Below, one piece after another: positions 12,286 to 22,226 of a DNA stretch of 31,416 nt. Positions within the stretch are counted from its first letter, which is position 1, and every line of letters starts with the position of its first letter. Origin of the DNA: a virus; the IMG/VR virus record IMGVR_UViG_3300028127_000017, positions 1-31,416 of that record; one strand, written 5' to 3'. The notes under the pieces are model-generated. The model was not told where the DNA came from. It did not search any database and worked only from the letters and a program-made list of their open reading frames with translations. Position numbers and translations under genes: made by a program.

Positions 12286-15200
12286 ATGAAGTTTAAAAGT
12301 AATATAGAAGTACAGGCTGGTATAGAAGACAAAGACGGTCAGGTAGGAAGCAACGGTCAAATACTTGCTTCAACTGGTAGTCAAGTTGATTGGGTAGATC
12401 CAGCTAACATAGTTACATCTGCCACAGATGTGATTATAGAGTGTAAAAACACTTCAGGTGTTACTATAGCAAAAGGTACACCAGTATATCAAACCGGTAA
12501 CGTCGGCGCTACGGCTGTAATAGAAGTTGCGGTAGCTGATGCTTCTGACGAAGATAAAATGGCTGCTATTGGGCTTTTACAATCTGACCTTATAAATAAT
12601 GCTTTTGGATATGTAGTTGTAACAGGTGAGCTTTTAAATATAACCACTTCACCTATAGACGGTGTAACGCCTACAACTGGAGACACAATATATGTAAAAC
12701 CAGGCGGTGGACTTACTCTTACAAAACCAACTGGTGTTAATTTTATACAAAACGTAGGTTTAGTTGGTAAAGTATCTGGCGGGAATGCTGGGTCACTCAC
12801 TGTGTCTTCTATAATGAGGAGCAATGATGTGCCAACACCTTTATATATAGATCACGATAATCAACGTTTAGGTATTGGAACACCTACACCTGGTTCAGTC
12901 TTAGACGTACAAGGAACTCAAGGACAATTATTTTCTGTAACTGATGACTTATCAGGAGAGATATTTGCTGTAGCTGACATTTCAGGAGTACCTATTATGA
13001 CCGTTAACTCAAGCGGTCTTTCTACTTTTGCAGGTAACGTAAGTATAACTAAGGGTGTTTTATCTATAACTTCAGATGGTTTAAATGCGGTTACTTTTAC
13101 AGAGAGCGGTAGTGGTGATTTCACTATTGACGCACCAGATGACATTAGGTTAGATGCTGGAGGTGGGGACATAGTGTTAAAATCGGCAGGCACTGAATAT
13201 GGTAGAATCTCAAAATCAAGTAGCGATCTAAGTATAACTTCCTCAGCAACTGACTCAGACATATTAATAAATCCAAATGGAAATGGCAACGTAGGTATCG
13301 GGACGACTGCTCCTGGGGCTAAACTTGTAATATCAGGAGGCGGTGGAGCAATTAGTGATAACGGATTTCAAATTAATAGCAGCTACGGGTTTAATGGAAC
13401 TGGAGTTTTAGAAATTAATCCTTCAGCCACATCACATATACCTTTATCAATCCTTTCAAAAAATGGGCAAACAGCAAACCTTGTTAATGTAACATCTTTT
13501 GGTGGAACTGCAGGCAACTTGTTTAACGTACAATCCTCAGGTAACGTAGGTATCGGAACGACTAATCCTGGGGCTAAGTTAGATGTGGCAGGAGATATAA
13601 GGACATCAAGTAACTTTATAGCAGACAACGCGACTCTTGGGTCTTTGAGTCTAAGAATATCAGGGACAGAAACTGGGAGATTAGATAATTTTAATAGTGC
13701 GCTACGTTTAATAAACTTCCACGCTTCATCTGAAACTATAGTACAAGGAAATGGTAATATATCTTTAAATTCTGTAGGTTCTAGCAATATAAAGCTCTCT
13801 ACTGCAAACACAGAAAGAATGCGTATTGATTCAGATGGTAACGTAGGTATAGGGACTACAGCTCCAGGTGAAAAACTAGTAATTGCAGGTGGTGTATTAG
13901 CTTACGGTGATACTAGTTCAATTGGTAGTGGCACTTCTTATTACTTAGGGAATAATCCAAATTCAAGAGACATTGTATTTACTCGTGTTGCTAATGCTGA
14001 ACTTGGTATTGGTCGCTATAATGGTGGATGGTATGAGACAATGCGTTTTGATGCTGACGGCAATGTTGGTATCGGGACTACGAGTCCAAGTAAAAAATTA
14101 ACAGTATATGGTGGAAATGATAATGGTATATGGGTTGATAGTTCAGGCTCACAATACACTTCGATTGCTTGGGGTAATAATGGAACTGAAAAAGCAAACA
14201 TTGCTTATGATAACACTAATGCAAATTTTGTATTAAGTGCATATGGAGCAAGTGATACTGTTTTTTCAAATAATGGTTCAGAAAAAATGCGTATTGATAG
14301 TGCAGGTAACGTCGGGATTGGAACTACTAGTCCTCAATCAGGAGGAGGGTCTGCAAAATGGTTAAGTTTAAACGGAACAGCCGCGTACTCAGGTGGTATA
14401 GTGTATACAGTAAACTCAGCAACAAAGGCGTATTCATATTTTGAAAGTGATTATTTAAAACAACAAGCTCAGTCAGGTTTTGGTCAGAAGTTTATAGTTA
14501 ATGGTACTACTACAGCTATGACCATCTTATCAGATGGTAACGCAACTTTTTCGGGTAATGTTGCTGTAAATGGAACCAACGTAACAGTTGCAAATGCATC
14601 AAACCCTTATATATATATAAACGATACAAATGCTGGTGCTGGTATATTCCAGCAAGAAGGTAATACTACAAGAATAGGTTCTGACTCAAATACTCAAGTT
14701 GTACTTGTTCAAAACAATGCAACTGCAGTTACTATAGACACAGATAAAAACGTAGGGATTAATACTACTTCACCTGATTTTAAATTAGACGTAGACGGAA
14801 CATTTGGTGTTTCTGATTTACCATTTAATACAGACTCAGTTTCTGTATTAGTAGCAAATGAAACTATAGGTGCAGATTTAGTAACAAATGGGGATTTCGC
14901 AACAAATACAGACTGGACAGAGCAAGGTGGTGCTGCTGCCTGGAGTATAGCTAACGGAAAAGCTAATTGCGTAGTTAACTCTTCTACTCGTTATTTTGAA
15001 CAACCAAACGTTTTACCGTCATCAGGACCAGGAAATACCTACAAAGTTGTTTATACTATATCTGGAATTACACAAGGTCAATTTCAAATAAATATAGGAG
15101 GATATGGAGCGACTCCAGGAAGAACTACTAATGGTACATATGCTGAAACATTTACTACTACTAACGCTTCAGCCAATAATAGAATATATCTTCAATCTTC

Positions 15201-16314
15201 CCCAAATACTATTGGGAGCATAGATAATATATCAGTACAATTAGTAACCTCTGCAAGTAATCAAATACAAAAAAGAGAATTAGGTACTGGTGCATTTGGA
15301 CCAACACCTGTAGGAGCTTACTTACCACTTTCAGCTGGTTCAGGAGAGATACTTACCGGTGATTTGGCTATGAATAATAACATAGGTATTATAACTAAAG
15401 ATAGTTCAGGAGCGTTTAGAGATATATTAAAATTAAATTCTTCAAATGTGCTAGAAATAGGTTCTAGCTCTTTAGCTACTAATACTATATTTAAAAACTC
15501 AGGCAACGTAGGTATAGGTACTACTACTCCTGGTGATGCTTTAGTTGTTAAGGGTGGTTCACCTGGTAATATTGATTTAGTTTCATTTCAAAACAATGCT
15601 GGAAACGAAACTCATAGATTTTATACAGATAGCGCCAATGATGGTGTAATTGAAACAGTAACTAATGCTGGAGTAACAGCAAATTTAATACAGTCCTCAG
15701 GTAATTCGTACTTAAACGGTGGAAACGTCGGGATTAACACAACTTCACCTGGAGATAAGTTACACGTTGAGGGTGGTATTATAATACAAAACGGAAACAA
15801 CTTACAATGGGGAGGTCTATATTCTGCGGGAGCTCCTACAATATACGCATCTACAAATTACCTTCATTTTGTGCCAACAGGTTCATCAGGATCAGGGTAC
15901 AGGCAAATGCGATTAGATACAACTGGTCTTGGTATTGGAACATCTTCTCCAAGTGAGAAGTTAGATGTAGCAGGTAATATAAAAATACAAGCAGCTTTAC
16001 TTTCAAACCAAGAAAACACAGATATAGATTCCGCGGCAGCTGAAGTAGTTGCTCAGGTAGCTCACGCTACTTATACAGCAGCTTTCTTTGACTTTGTAGT
16101 TAAGAAAGGTACAAATGTAAGATCAGGTACAGTATATGCTTGTCATAACGGAGACACAACTCCTTTAGTGGAATTTACAGAAACATCGACTAATGACTTA
16201 GGGGACACATCAGATGTGGTTTTAAGCGTGGATATATCAGGAGCTAATATGAGATTATTAGCAACAGTGACTTCAGATGACTGGAGTGTTAAATCATTAA
16301 TAAGAGCAATATAA
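12286..16314 (+). CDS. giant GIGTTSP-repeat tail fibre
   Basis: A 1342-aa fibre. Residues about 45-185 form an N-terminal domain (NTSGVTIAKGTPVYQTGNVG ... DTIYVKPGGGLTLTKPTG) seen in fibres before long shafts. From about residue 195 on there are about ten copies of a shaft motif, consensus GNVGIGTTSPGxKLDVxG (near residues 199, 334, 420, 518, 592, 673, 822, 1075, 1147 and 1214), spaced by variable modules. One module, QGQLFSVTDDLSGEIFAVAD, recurs twice in the fibre at 18540. A carbohydrate-binding-like insert (WTEQGGAAAWSIANGKANCV) lies near 880-990. The C-terminus is not an S74 chaperone but a domain ending WSVKSLIRAI. It probably reaches out to the host surface. Confidence 0.82.
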   Translation: MKFKSNIEVQAGIEDKDGQVGSNGQILASTGSQVDWVDPANIVTSATDVIIECKNTSGVTIAKGTPVYQTGNVGATAVIEVAVADASDEDKMAAIGLLQSDLINNAFGYVVVTGELLNITTSPIDGVTPTTGDTIYVKPGGGLTLTKPTGVNFIQNVGLVGKVSGGNAGSLTVSSIMRSNDVPTPLYIDHDNQRLGIGTPTPGSVLDVQGTQGQLFSVTDDLSGEIFAVADISGVPIMTVNSSGLSTFAGNVSITKGVLSITSDGLNAVTFTESGSGDFTIDAPDDIRLDAGGGDIVLKSAGTEYGRISKSSSDLSITSSATDSDILINPNGNGNVGIGTTAPGAKLVISGGGGAISDNGFQINSSYGFNGTGVLEINPSATSHIPLSILSKNGQTANLVNVTSFGGTAGNLFNVQSSGNVGIGTTNPGAKLDVAGDIRTSSNFIADNATLGSLSLRISGTETGRLDNFNSALRLINFHASSETIVQGNGNISLNSVGSSNIKLSTANTERMRIDSDGNVGIGTTAPGEKLVIAGGVLAYGDTSSIGSGTSYYLGNNPNSRDIVFTRVANAELGIGRYNGGWYETMRFDADGNVGIGTTSPSKKLTVYGGNDNGIWVDSSGSQYTSIAWGNNGTEKANIAYDNTNANFVLSAYGASDTVFSNNGSEKMRIDSAGNVGIGTTSPQSGGGSAKWLSLNGTAAYSGGIVYTVNSATKAYSYFESDYLKQQAQSGFGQKFIVNGTTTAMTILSDGNATFSGNVAVNGTNVTVANASNPYIYINDTNAGAGIFQQEGNTTRIGSDSNTQVVLVQNNATAVTIDTDKNVGINTTSPDFKLDVDGTFGVSDLPFNTDSVSVLVANETIGADLVTNGDFATNTDWTEQGGAAAWSIANGKANCVVNSSTRYFEQPNVLPSSGPGNTYKVVYTISGITQGQFQINIGGYGATPGRTTNGTYAETFTTTNASANNRIYLQSSPNTIGSIDNISVQLVTSASNQIQKRELGTGAFGPTPVGAYLPLSAGSGEILTGDLAMNNNIGIITKDSSGAFRDILKLNSSNVLEIGSSSLATNTIFKNSGNVGIGTTTPGDALVVKGGSPGNIDLVSFQNNAGNETHRFYTDSANDGVIETVTNAGVTANLIQSSGNSYLNGGNVGINTTSPGDKLHVEGGIIIQNGNNLQWGGLYSAGAPTIYASTNYLHFVPTGSSGSGYRQMRLDTTGLGIGTSSPSEKLDVAGNIKIQAALLSNQENTDIDSAAAEVVAQVAHATYTAAFFDFVVKKGTNVRSGTVYACHNGDTTPLVEFTETSTNDLGDTSDVVLSVDISGANMRLLATVTSDDWSVKSLIRAI

Positions 16315-16315
16315 T

Positions 16316-16987
16316 ATGGGATTTTATAGAGGACCAAATATAGTAACAGACGATTTAAAGTTAGCTTTAGACGCGGGAAGCGAAAGAAGCTACTCAGGTT
16401 CAGGAACTTCAGCTGATAGCATAGTAAGTACTAATACAGCTACTTTATACAATGGCGTTGCTTATAGTGGTAATAATGGAGGTTTTTGGGACTTTGATGG
16501 AAGTGATGATTATATTCTTACTGATTTTGGTAGTGGTTTAAATCCAACAACACAAGACCTTAGTTATGGTGTATGGGTAAAACCTGATGCTGGGCAAACA
16601 TCTATGTTTATAATGCAATCAAGTTGGAGTGGTAGTCAGAGATTTTACATAGGATCTCTAAGTGGAAAACTAGCATGGGGTATACAAGAAAGGGGTTGGA
16701 ATAGTGCTGACACGGATTTAACATTTGTAAATGATCAATGGTATTATATAAACATTGTTTTCAGTGGAACAACAGTGAAGCTTTACGCTAATGGAGTGCT
16801 TAAAGCTACAGACACTATCTCTAGCTTTGTTTTTGATAGTAACTTAGGTATAGGTTCTGGGAGACCATACACTTCAACTTATTATTGGAATGGAGGAATA
16901 GCTGCTTGCCGTGTTTACTACCAAGCATTAACAGCAGCACAAGTAACACAAAATTTTAACGCACAAAAATCAAGATTTGGATTATGA
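16316..16987 (+). CDS. LamG-like (concanavalin-fold) adhesin, paralogue 1
   Basis: A 223-aa protein made of one LamG/concanavalin-type beta-sandwich. WDFDGSDDYILTDF (residues about 58-71), then SYGVWVKPDAGQTSMFIMQS, VNDQWYYINIVFSGTTVKLY and ANGVLKATDT follow the LamG_3 order (fdG.dDyv, .tvs.Wvk, ..W.hvv...., l.l.iDG). The opening PNIVTDDLKLALDAGSERSY and the end NFNAQKSRF are shared with two paralogues downstream, while the centre differs. Such domains bind glycans, so these are probable receptor-binding proteins. The stop overlaps the next start as ATGA. Confidence 0.8.
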   Translation: MGFYRGPNIVTDDLKLALDAGSERSYSGSGTSADSIVSTNTATLYNGVAYSGNNGGFWDFDGSDDYILTDFGSGLNPTTQDLSYGVWVKPDAGQTSMFIMQSSWSGSQRFYIGSLSGKLAWGIQERGWNSADTDLTFVNDQWYYINIVFSGTTVKLYANGVLKATDTISSFVFDSNLGIGSGRPYTSTYYWNGGIAACRVYYQALTAAQVTQNFNAQKSRFGL

Positions 16988-17226
16988 TAACATACATTAC
17001 AATAAACACAGACGAATTATCTTTAGTTGATTTCAACGAAGTTATGGAAACATCAGAAGATACAGTTAGACTATCAGTTGATGGTTTACAAACAGTATTA
17101 AAGTGGGAGGGTGATGAACCTGCATTTGTGTCAACATTAAGTTCATACGAAGGACCTTACACTCACGAAGAGATTTTAGCAATAATGTCGACTCCAGAAT
17201 GGACTGACCCAAATCCACCAGAATAA
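16984..17226 (+). CDS. small acidic protein between LamG paralogues, unknown function
   Basis: An 80-aa, acidic protein (ITINTDELSLVDFNEVMETS; ends PEWTDPNPPE). It may act as a chaperone or adaptor for the neighbouring adhesins, as small genes between fibre genes often do, but no family is recognised. It starts inside the last codon of LamG paralogue 1 and ends two bases before paralogue 2. Confidence 0.6.
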   Translation: MITYITINTDELSLVDFNEVMETSEDTVRLSVDGLQTVLKWEGDEPAFVSTLSSYEGPYTHEEILAIMSTPEWTDPNPPE

Positions 17227-17227
17227 T

Positions 17228-17836
17228 ATGGGAGCATACGGTGGACCAGATATAATAACAGACGGATTAGTATTAGCGTTAGATGCAGGGTCTGAAAGAA
17301 GTTACCCAGGTACAGGGACAGCTTGGAAAGATTTAAGCGGTAATGGTTATGACTTTACTTTTGGAGCGGCGCTTAGTTGGAATTCAATAGGAACATTTTC
17401 AATGACCCAAGTGAGTAGCGGAGGAGCTGTATTTAGTGGAAATATTACATCAAGCACTACTTGTACTATGCAGTTTTGGATAAAAACAACAGACGGACAA
17501 TCTTTGCTATGGGAACCAACAACTTCTCCTAGTTCTTATGTCGGTGCTTATAAATCAAGTAGTAAATTTTATAATGGCAGCGGAGTAGGAAGCCCTCAGT
17601 ATTATCAAGATTTAGTTTTATACAATAACATATACGATAATTTAATTGATGGAGAGTGGCATATGGTTGAGTTTAAAGCTGTAAATTTATCTACTTTTGG
17701 GTATCACGGATTTAATACCTATACAAATTATCAGTTTGGCAATGGAGAGATAGCTAGTATAATGATTTATGATAGGAATTTGACAGCAGCAGAGTCTCAA
17801 CAAAATTATAACGCACAAAAAAACAGATTTATATAA
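17228..17836 (+). CDS. LamG-like adhesin, paralogue 2
   Basis: 202 aa, with the same ends as its neighbours: GPDIITDGLVLALDAGSERS near residues 5-24 and YNAQKNRFI at the C-terminus. The core has the LamG order (TSSTTCTMQFWIKTTDGQSL, then DGEWHMVEFKAVNLSTFGYH), but the 'FDG.dDy' segment of paralogue 1 is replaced. Twenty-six bases in its 5' part (17243-17268) are identical to those of paralogue 3 (17845-17870). Probable receptor-binding protein. Confidence 0.75.
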   Translation: MGAYGGPDIITDGLVLALDAGSERSYPGTGTAWKDLSGNGYDFTFGAALSWNSIGTFSMTQVSSGGAVFSGNITSSTTCTMQFWIKTTDGQSLLWEPTTSPSSYVGAYKSSSKFYNGSGVGSPQYYQDLVLYNNIYDNLIDGEWHMVEFKAVNLSTFGYHGFNTYTNYQFGNGEIASIMIYDRNLTAAESQQNYNAQKNRFI

Positions 17837-18504
17837 TGTATACAGGACCAGATATAATAACAGACGGATTGATACTTGCTATAGATGCAGGGAGTGAAAG
17901 AAGCTATCCAGGAAGTGGAACAAGCGTTACCGATTTAGCGGGCACGAATACTGTAGCTTTAGTCAACGGTGTTAGCTACAACTCAAATCAAGGAGGTAAA
18001 TGGGGTTTTGATGGAATTGATGATCAGATAGTATTAAACTCTGGAACTGCAATTGTATTAAATGATTTTACAATAACTCAATGGATACAATTTCCTTCGT
18101 CAACTTCCAGAATGTCTATTGGGGGAGGTTATCATCAAACAACACCAGTGCAAGAATACAGGGGATATATTTGGTATAGGTCTTCACAAGGTGAAATTAG
18201 AGTAGCGGTAAATAATGAAACAGGAGCTATTTTTAATGTAGCTTCAAGTGTTTATTGTAACAAATGGTCTCAAATTACAGCAACAAGGAGTGGTAGTACT
18301 TATAAATTATATATAGATGGCATACAAGTAAATGTTACAAGGACTGGTTCAACTAATGATTTTTCTATAAGAACTATTGGTTGGAGTTATAGTAACTCTT
18401 ATGCGTTTGCAGGAAGCATATCAAACACTTTAATTTATAACACAGCGTTAACAGACGCGGAAGTATTACAAAATTATAACGCACAAAAATCAAGATTCTT
18501 ATAA
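17836..18504 (+). CDS. LamG-like adhesin, paralogue 3
   Basis: 222 aa. It opens with GPDIITDGLILAIDAGSERS and closes with NYNAQKSRFL. The LamG core is clear: GFDGIDDQIVL, NDFTITQWIQFPSSTSRMSI, NKWSQITATRSGSTYKLYID. Its first base is the last base of paralogue 2's stop (TAATG). Three neighbouring copies with constant ends and divergent cores indicate diversification of host-surface binding. Confidence 0.78.
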   Translation: MYTGPDIITDGLILAIDAGSERSYPGSGTSVTDLAGTNTVALVNGVSYNSNQGGKWGFDGIDDQIVLNSGTAIVLNDFTITQWIQFPSSTSRMSIGGGYHQTTPVQEYRGYIWYRSSQGEIRVAVNNETGAIFNVASSVYCNKWSQITATRSGSTYKLYIDGIQVNVTRTGSTNDFSIRTIGWSYSNSYAFAGSISNTLIYNTALTDAEVLQNYNAQKSRFL

Positions 18505-18539
18505 CTAAAAAATAACCTGGAAAATGAAGGGTAAAAAAT

Positions 18540-21500
18540 ATGGCAAACGAATTTAAAATAAGGAAAGGACTAATTGTAGAAGGTGCTTCAGGTGGAACTG
18601 TTGTAGACGTTCAAGGATCACAAGGTCAACTTTTTTCAGTAACAGACGATTTAAGCGGATCTATATTCGCTGTGTCAGATATATCAGGTGTACCAATACT
18701 GGATATCAACTCAAGTGGGCTTTCTATTTTTGATGGAAGCGTGGGAATAGGCTTGACATCTACAACTGCAAATTTAGAAGTTAAATCAATACAAGATTCA
18801 AGCTTTGATGAGGGAATTGGTGTTGTAAGGAGTAATACGTCGCAAACTGGCTATATTAATATGGTAGGTGGTGCAATGAACATAAACGCCCCAAATGCAA
18901 TACCTATAAAATTTAGAGATGGTGGAAACACAAATTTAACTATAGGTGGAGATGGTCACGCAACTTTTGCAGGAACAGTAGAAGCAGCTACTTATTATAA
19001 ATCATCAGGAGCATCAGCAGTTCTTGGAACAGCTACAAGTGGAGAAGTTTTATTGAGACCTACTGCTTGGAATTTATCAACTGCTCAATCTTCATTTACA
19101 ACAACTTTAGCAACTATTGGAACAGACGCAACTTTTGCGGGAATGATTACTGTAAATGGTGGAGGTATAGATATAGACAATGATGATGATATAAGATTAA
19201 GGTTTGACAATGCAAGCACTTTCAAAGCAGGATTACAAGTAGCAACTACCGCGGGAGATATGATTGCAGAAAGCGCTATAGATGATTTCGCAATACGAGC
19301 ACAAGAGAATATGTTGTTTTCTAGTGGTGGTAATGTAGAGGTATTGAGGTTAGATACATCAGGGAACGCAACTTTTGCAGGAGATGTAGGTTTATCTGCA
19401 GGAAAAAAATTACAATATTCTGCTGATTCATTTATGACACCAGAAAACAATGTATCAGGAGCGGAAATTAGTACAGCAGGAACATTTATTGTAAAAACAG
19501 GTACTACTCCAACTTTAGCTTTAACTTTAGATGCTTCACAAAACGCAACTTTTGCAGGTAAAGTAGGGATCGGGACTACCAGTCCTTCAACTAAATTAGA
19601 TGTACAAGGGGTTGTAACAGTTAAGGGGTCAGGAACTGGTACTAGCGGTTCTTTAGCAATACAAGATGATTATGATGGTTTAAACCACTTGGCTAATATA
19701 GGTTGGATTAGAAGTTCTGGAGGAGTGTATTTATCTTACGGTTTAAAGCAAGACGGTTCTGCAGATTGGAAAAGTACTTATGCAAATTTTAGTGGTGAAA
19801 GAACTTATGCCAAGCTAGACAACAATGAGTTCTCTATGGCCCACGCTCCTGCTCAAAACACAGCGGTAGGTACAGCTGTAACAGGTTTAACAGAAAGATT
19901 TAAGTTTTATTTAAACACTGGAGTACTGCAATTAAATAATTATTCCGCGGGTATATTAATGACGAATTCAAGCGGTACTGTTGGACTTGCAGGCTCAGGG
20001 GATTTACCCGGCGGTCCTTATTTACCACTTTCAGCTGGATCAAGTTATCCTTTAACTGGTGCTTTAAATATATTAATACCAGGTGATCCAAAGCTAACAC
20101 TTCAAAGCACATCAACAGACACCAGTGATTGGAACTATATAAATTTCGTAGGTAGAGATGCTGTTAGAGATGGATACGTTGGTACAGACGCTGATGGGGA
20201 TATACAGGTATATTCTGATAAAAACTCTTCTAGCGTTCAATTAACAGGTTCGGGTATTATTTTAAACGGAGGCAACGTCGGGATCGGGACGACTAGTCCT
20301 AGTTCTTTATTAAGCGTAGGGAATGTAGCAACATACGATAACCCGTCAACAACAGTTAATATAGCGACAACCGACACGGGATCATATTTACTAAAAGTAA
20401 CAAGCGACCAATTTAACGCTGATGGCAATTGGGTGGGTATTGGTTTAGGATATAGTAATAACTATATGAAGATGGGTATTATTGCCGAGGCTAAAGACAA
20501 CAATGCTAGAGGTAAATTACATTTTGCAGTAAACACTGTAGCAGGGTCATCAAACGCAAGTATCAGTGATGCTAAAATGACTATTGATAACGCGGGTAAC
20601 GTAGGTATAGGGACTGATGACCCTGATAGCTTGCTACATATAAAAGGAGCTGACCCAGTGTTTATAATTCAAGACACTTCAACAGGAACCGTTAATGCAA
20701 GTTCGACTCTTCGTTTAGGAGAATCTGGTGCAGGTGGTGTGTTAGATGTTTATTGGGATATAAAACAAGCGGCAGATGATTTAAATACTCATTTAGAAAT
20801 AAACCACAGCGGTAATGGGAATCATTTAACTATATTGGACGGCGGTAACGTAGGTCTTGGAACAACAACTCCTTTAGCTAAATTAGACATACAAGGAACT
20901 CAAGGACAGTTATTCTCAGTTACAGATGATTTATCTGGTGATATATTTTCAGTTGCTGATATATCTGGTGTACCAATAATGAACGTTAACTCTGATGGAA
21001 CATCTTACTTTGATGGTAACGTCGGGATCGGGACGACTAGTCCTCTACAAAAATTAAGTGTTGTAAGTGACTCAAATAGTCAAACTGACGTGAGTATTGG
21101 TAACACTGGTAATGGTGTTTCTAGATTATATATAGATGCTTCTAATGGAGACGTGTCAGGTAGTGATTATATATGGTTTGGTCAAAACAATGATTTAACG
21201 AGTGAAATACAAATAACTCAAAATGCCGGATCATTCAATTTAAAATCTTCTCCAGGTGGTAGTTCACAAACTAATTTTACCATGACTCAAGCGGGTAACA
21301 TAGGTATCGGGACGACTTCGCCAAGCACAAAATTAGAAGTTACTGGTCACGTAACTATAAATTCTCCAGCAGGTGCTTCTCAAACTAGTTATGGCTTAAG
21401 GCTTAGAAAAACAAATTCAAGTTCTGCGGTGCAAGCCGGAGGAGAAATACTAGCATCAGTATATCCCCCAAACACTAATGCAGCAAATTTAATATTTAAA

Positions 21501-22226
21501 ACCGCAAACGCATCAGCTAACTTAACTCAACGGATGGTTATTGATGGGATTGGTAACGTCGGGATTGGAACGACTAGTCCCTCAGCAGGAAGAAAGTTAG
21601 ACGTTCATGGTGACATAGAGCTTACTGAAGATCTTTTCATAGGAGCAACAGGTAGTTCAAGAAGTGAGCATAAAATAAAAATAGGTCAAAATAGGAGTGG
21701 TAATGGGTATGCTTACATTGACATGATAGGTAATGCCGCAGCAACTAGTTTTTACAATTTAAGAATAATAAGACATAATTCAGGTGCTAACGCACTTTCT
21801 CAAATAATACACACAGGTACTGGAAATTTTGAAATTAAAGCATCAGATGGCGGTGATATAATATTAAACTCGAGTGGTAGCATAGGTATAAGTCAAACAA
21901 GTCCATCATACAAGTTAGATGTGACTGGTGACGGTAGATTTACATCTACAGTGACAGCTGCAAACTTTATACTATCATCTGATGAAAGACTAAAAGAAAA
22001 TGTTGAAAAAGTATGTGATAATAAAGTTGAAGTAGATTGGAAAACTTTTGAATTAAAAACAGAAAAAGGACAGAAGAGATATGGTGTTATAGCGCAAGAG
22101 CTAGAAAAAACCAACCCTGAGTTTGTAAGAGAAGACAGCCAAGGATTTAAGTCTGTTGCTTATATAGATTTATTAATTGCTAAAATTGCAGAATTGGAAG
22201 CTAGATTAGAAAAACTAGAAAAATAA
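18540..22226 (+). CDS. GIGTTSP-repeat tail fibre with C-terminal S74 intramolecular chaperone
   Basis: A 1228-aa fibre. At least eight shaft motifs of the form GNVGIGTTSPSxKLxVxG lie near residues 61, 340, 578, 686, 768, 825, 919, 1004 and 1113. The module QGQLFSVTDDLSGSIFAVSD near residue 25 and its copy near 775 match one in the fibre at 12286. Residues about 1143-1228 are a peptidase S74 / endosialidase-type chaperone: FILSSDERLKENVEKV, then RYGVIAQELEKTNPEFV, then a closing coiled coil AKIAELEARLEKLEK. The family trimerises the fibre and cuts itself off at the Ser-Asp (S1147-D1148 here). The mature fibre would therefore end just before SDERLK. Confidence 0.88.
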   Translation: MANEFKIRKGLIVEGASGGTVVDVQGSQGQLFSVTDDLSGSIFAVSDISGVPILDINSSGLSIFDGSVGIGLTSTTANLEVKSIQDSSFDEGIGVVRSNTSQTGYINMVGGAMNINAPNAIPIKFRDGGNTNLTIGGDGHATFAGTVEAATYYKSSGASAVLGTATSGEVLLRPTAWNLSTAQSSFTTTLATIGTDATFAGMITVNGGGIDIDNDDDIRLRFDNASTFKAGLQVATTAGDMIAESAIDDFAIRAQENMLFSSGGNVEVLRLDTSGNATFAGDVGLSAGKKLQYSADSFMTPENNVSGAEISTAGTFIVKTGTTPTLALTLDASQNATFAGKVGIGTTSPSTKLDVQGVVTVKGSGTGTSGSLAIQDDYDGLNHLANIGWIRSSGGVYLSYGLKQDGSADWKSTYANFSGERTYAKLDNNEFSMAHAPAQNTAVGTAVTGLTERFKFYLNTGVLQLNNYSAGILMTNSSGTVGLAGSGDLPGGPYLPLSAGSSYPLTGALNILIPGDPKLTLQSTSTDTSDWNYINFVGRDAVRDGYVGTDADGDIQVYSDKNSSSVQLTGSGIILNGGNVGIGTTSPSSLLSVGNVATYDNPSTTVNIATTDTGSYLLKVTSDQFNADGNWVGIGLGYSNNYMKMGIIAEAKDNNARGKLHFAVNTVAGSSNASISDAKMTIDNAGNVGIGTDDPDSLLHIKGADPVFIIQDTSTGTVNASSTLRLGESGAGGVLDVYWDIKQAADDLNTHLEINHSGNGNHLTILDGGNVGLGTTTPLAKLDIQGTQGQLFSVTDDLSGDIFSVADISGVPIMNVNSDGTSYFDGNVGIGTTSPLQKLSVVSDSNSQTDVSIGNTGNGVSRLYIDASNGDVSGSDYIWFGQNNDLTSEIQITQNAGSFNLKSSPGGSSQTNFTMTQAGNIGIGTTSPSTKLEVTGHVTINSPAGASQTSYGLRLRKTNSSSAVQAGGEILASVYPPNTNAANLIFKTANASANLTQRMVIDGIGNVGIGTTSPSAGRKLDVHGDIELTEDLFIGATGSSRSEHKIKIGQNRSGNGYAYIDMIGNAAATSFYNLRIIRHNSGANALSQIIHTGTGNFEIKASDGGDIILNSSGSIGISQTSPSYKLDVTGDGRFTSTVTAANFILSSDERLKENVEKVCDNKVEVDWKTFELKTEKGQKRYGVIAQELEKTNPEFVREDSQGFKSVAYIDLLIAKIAELEARLEKLEK

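Noticed and set aside
12286-22226. A diversity-generating retroelement acting on the fibre or LamG genes.
   Set aside because: No reverse transcriptase gene or template/variable repeat pair with adenine-specific changes is seen. Variation looks modular, not point-targeted.
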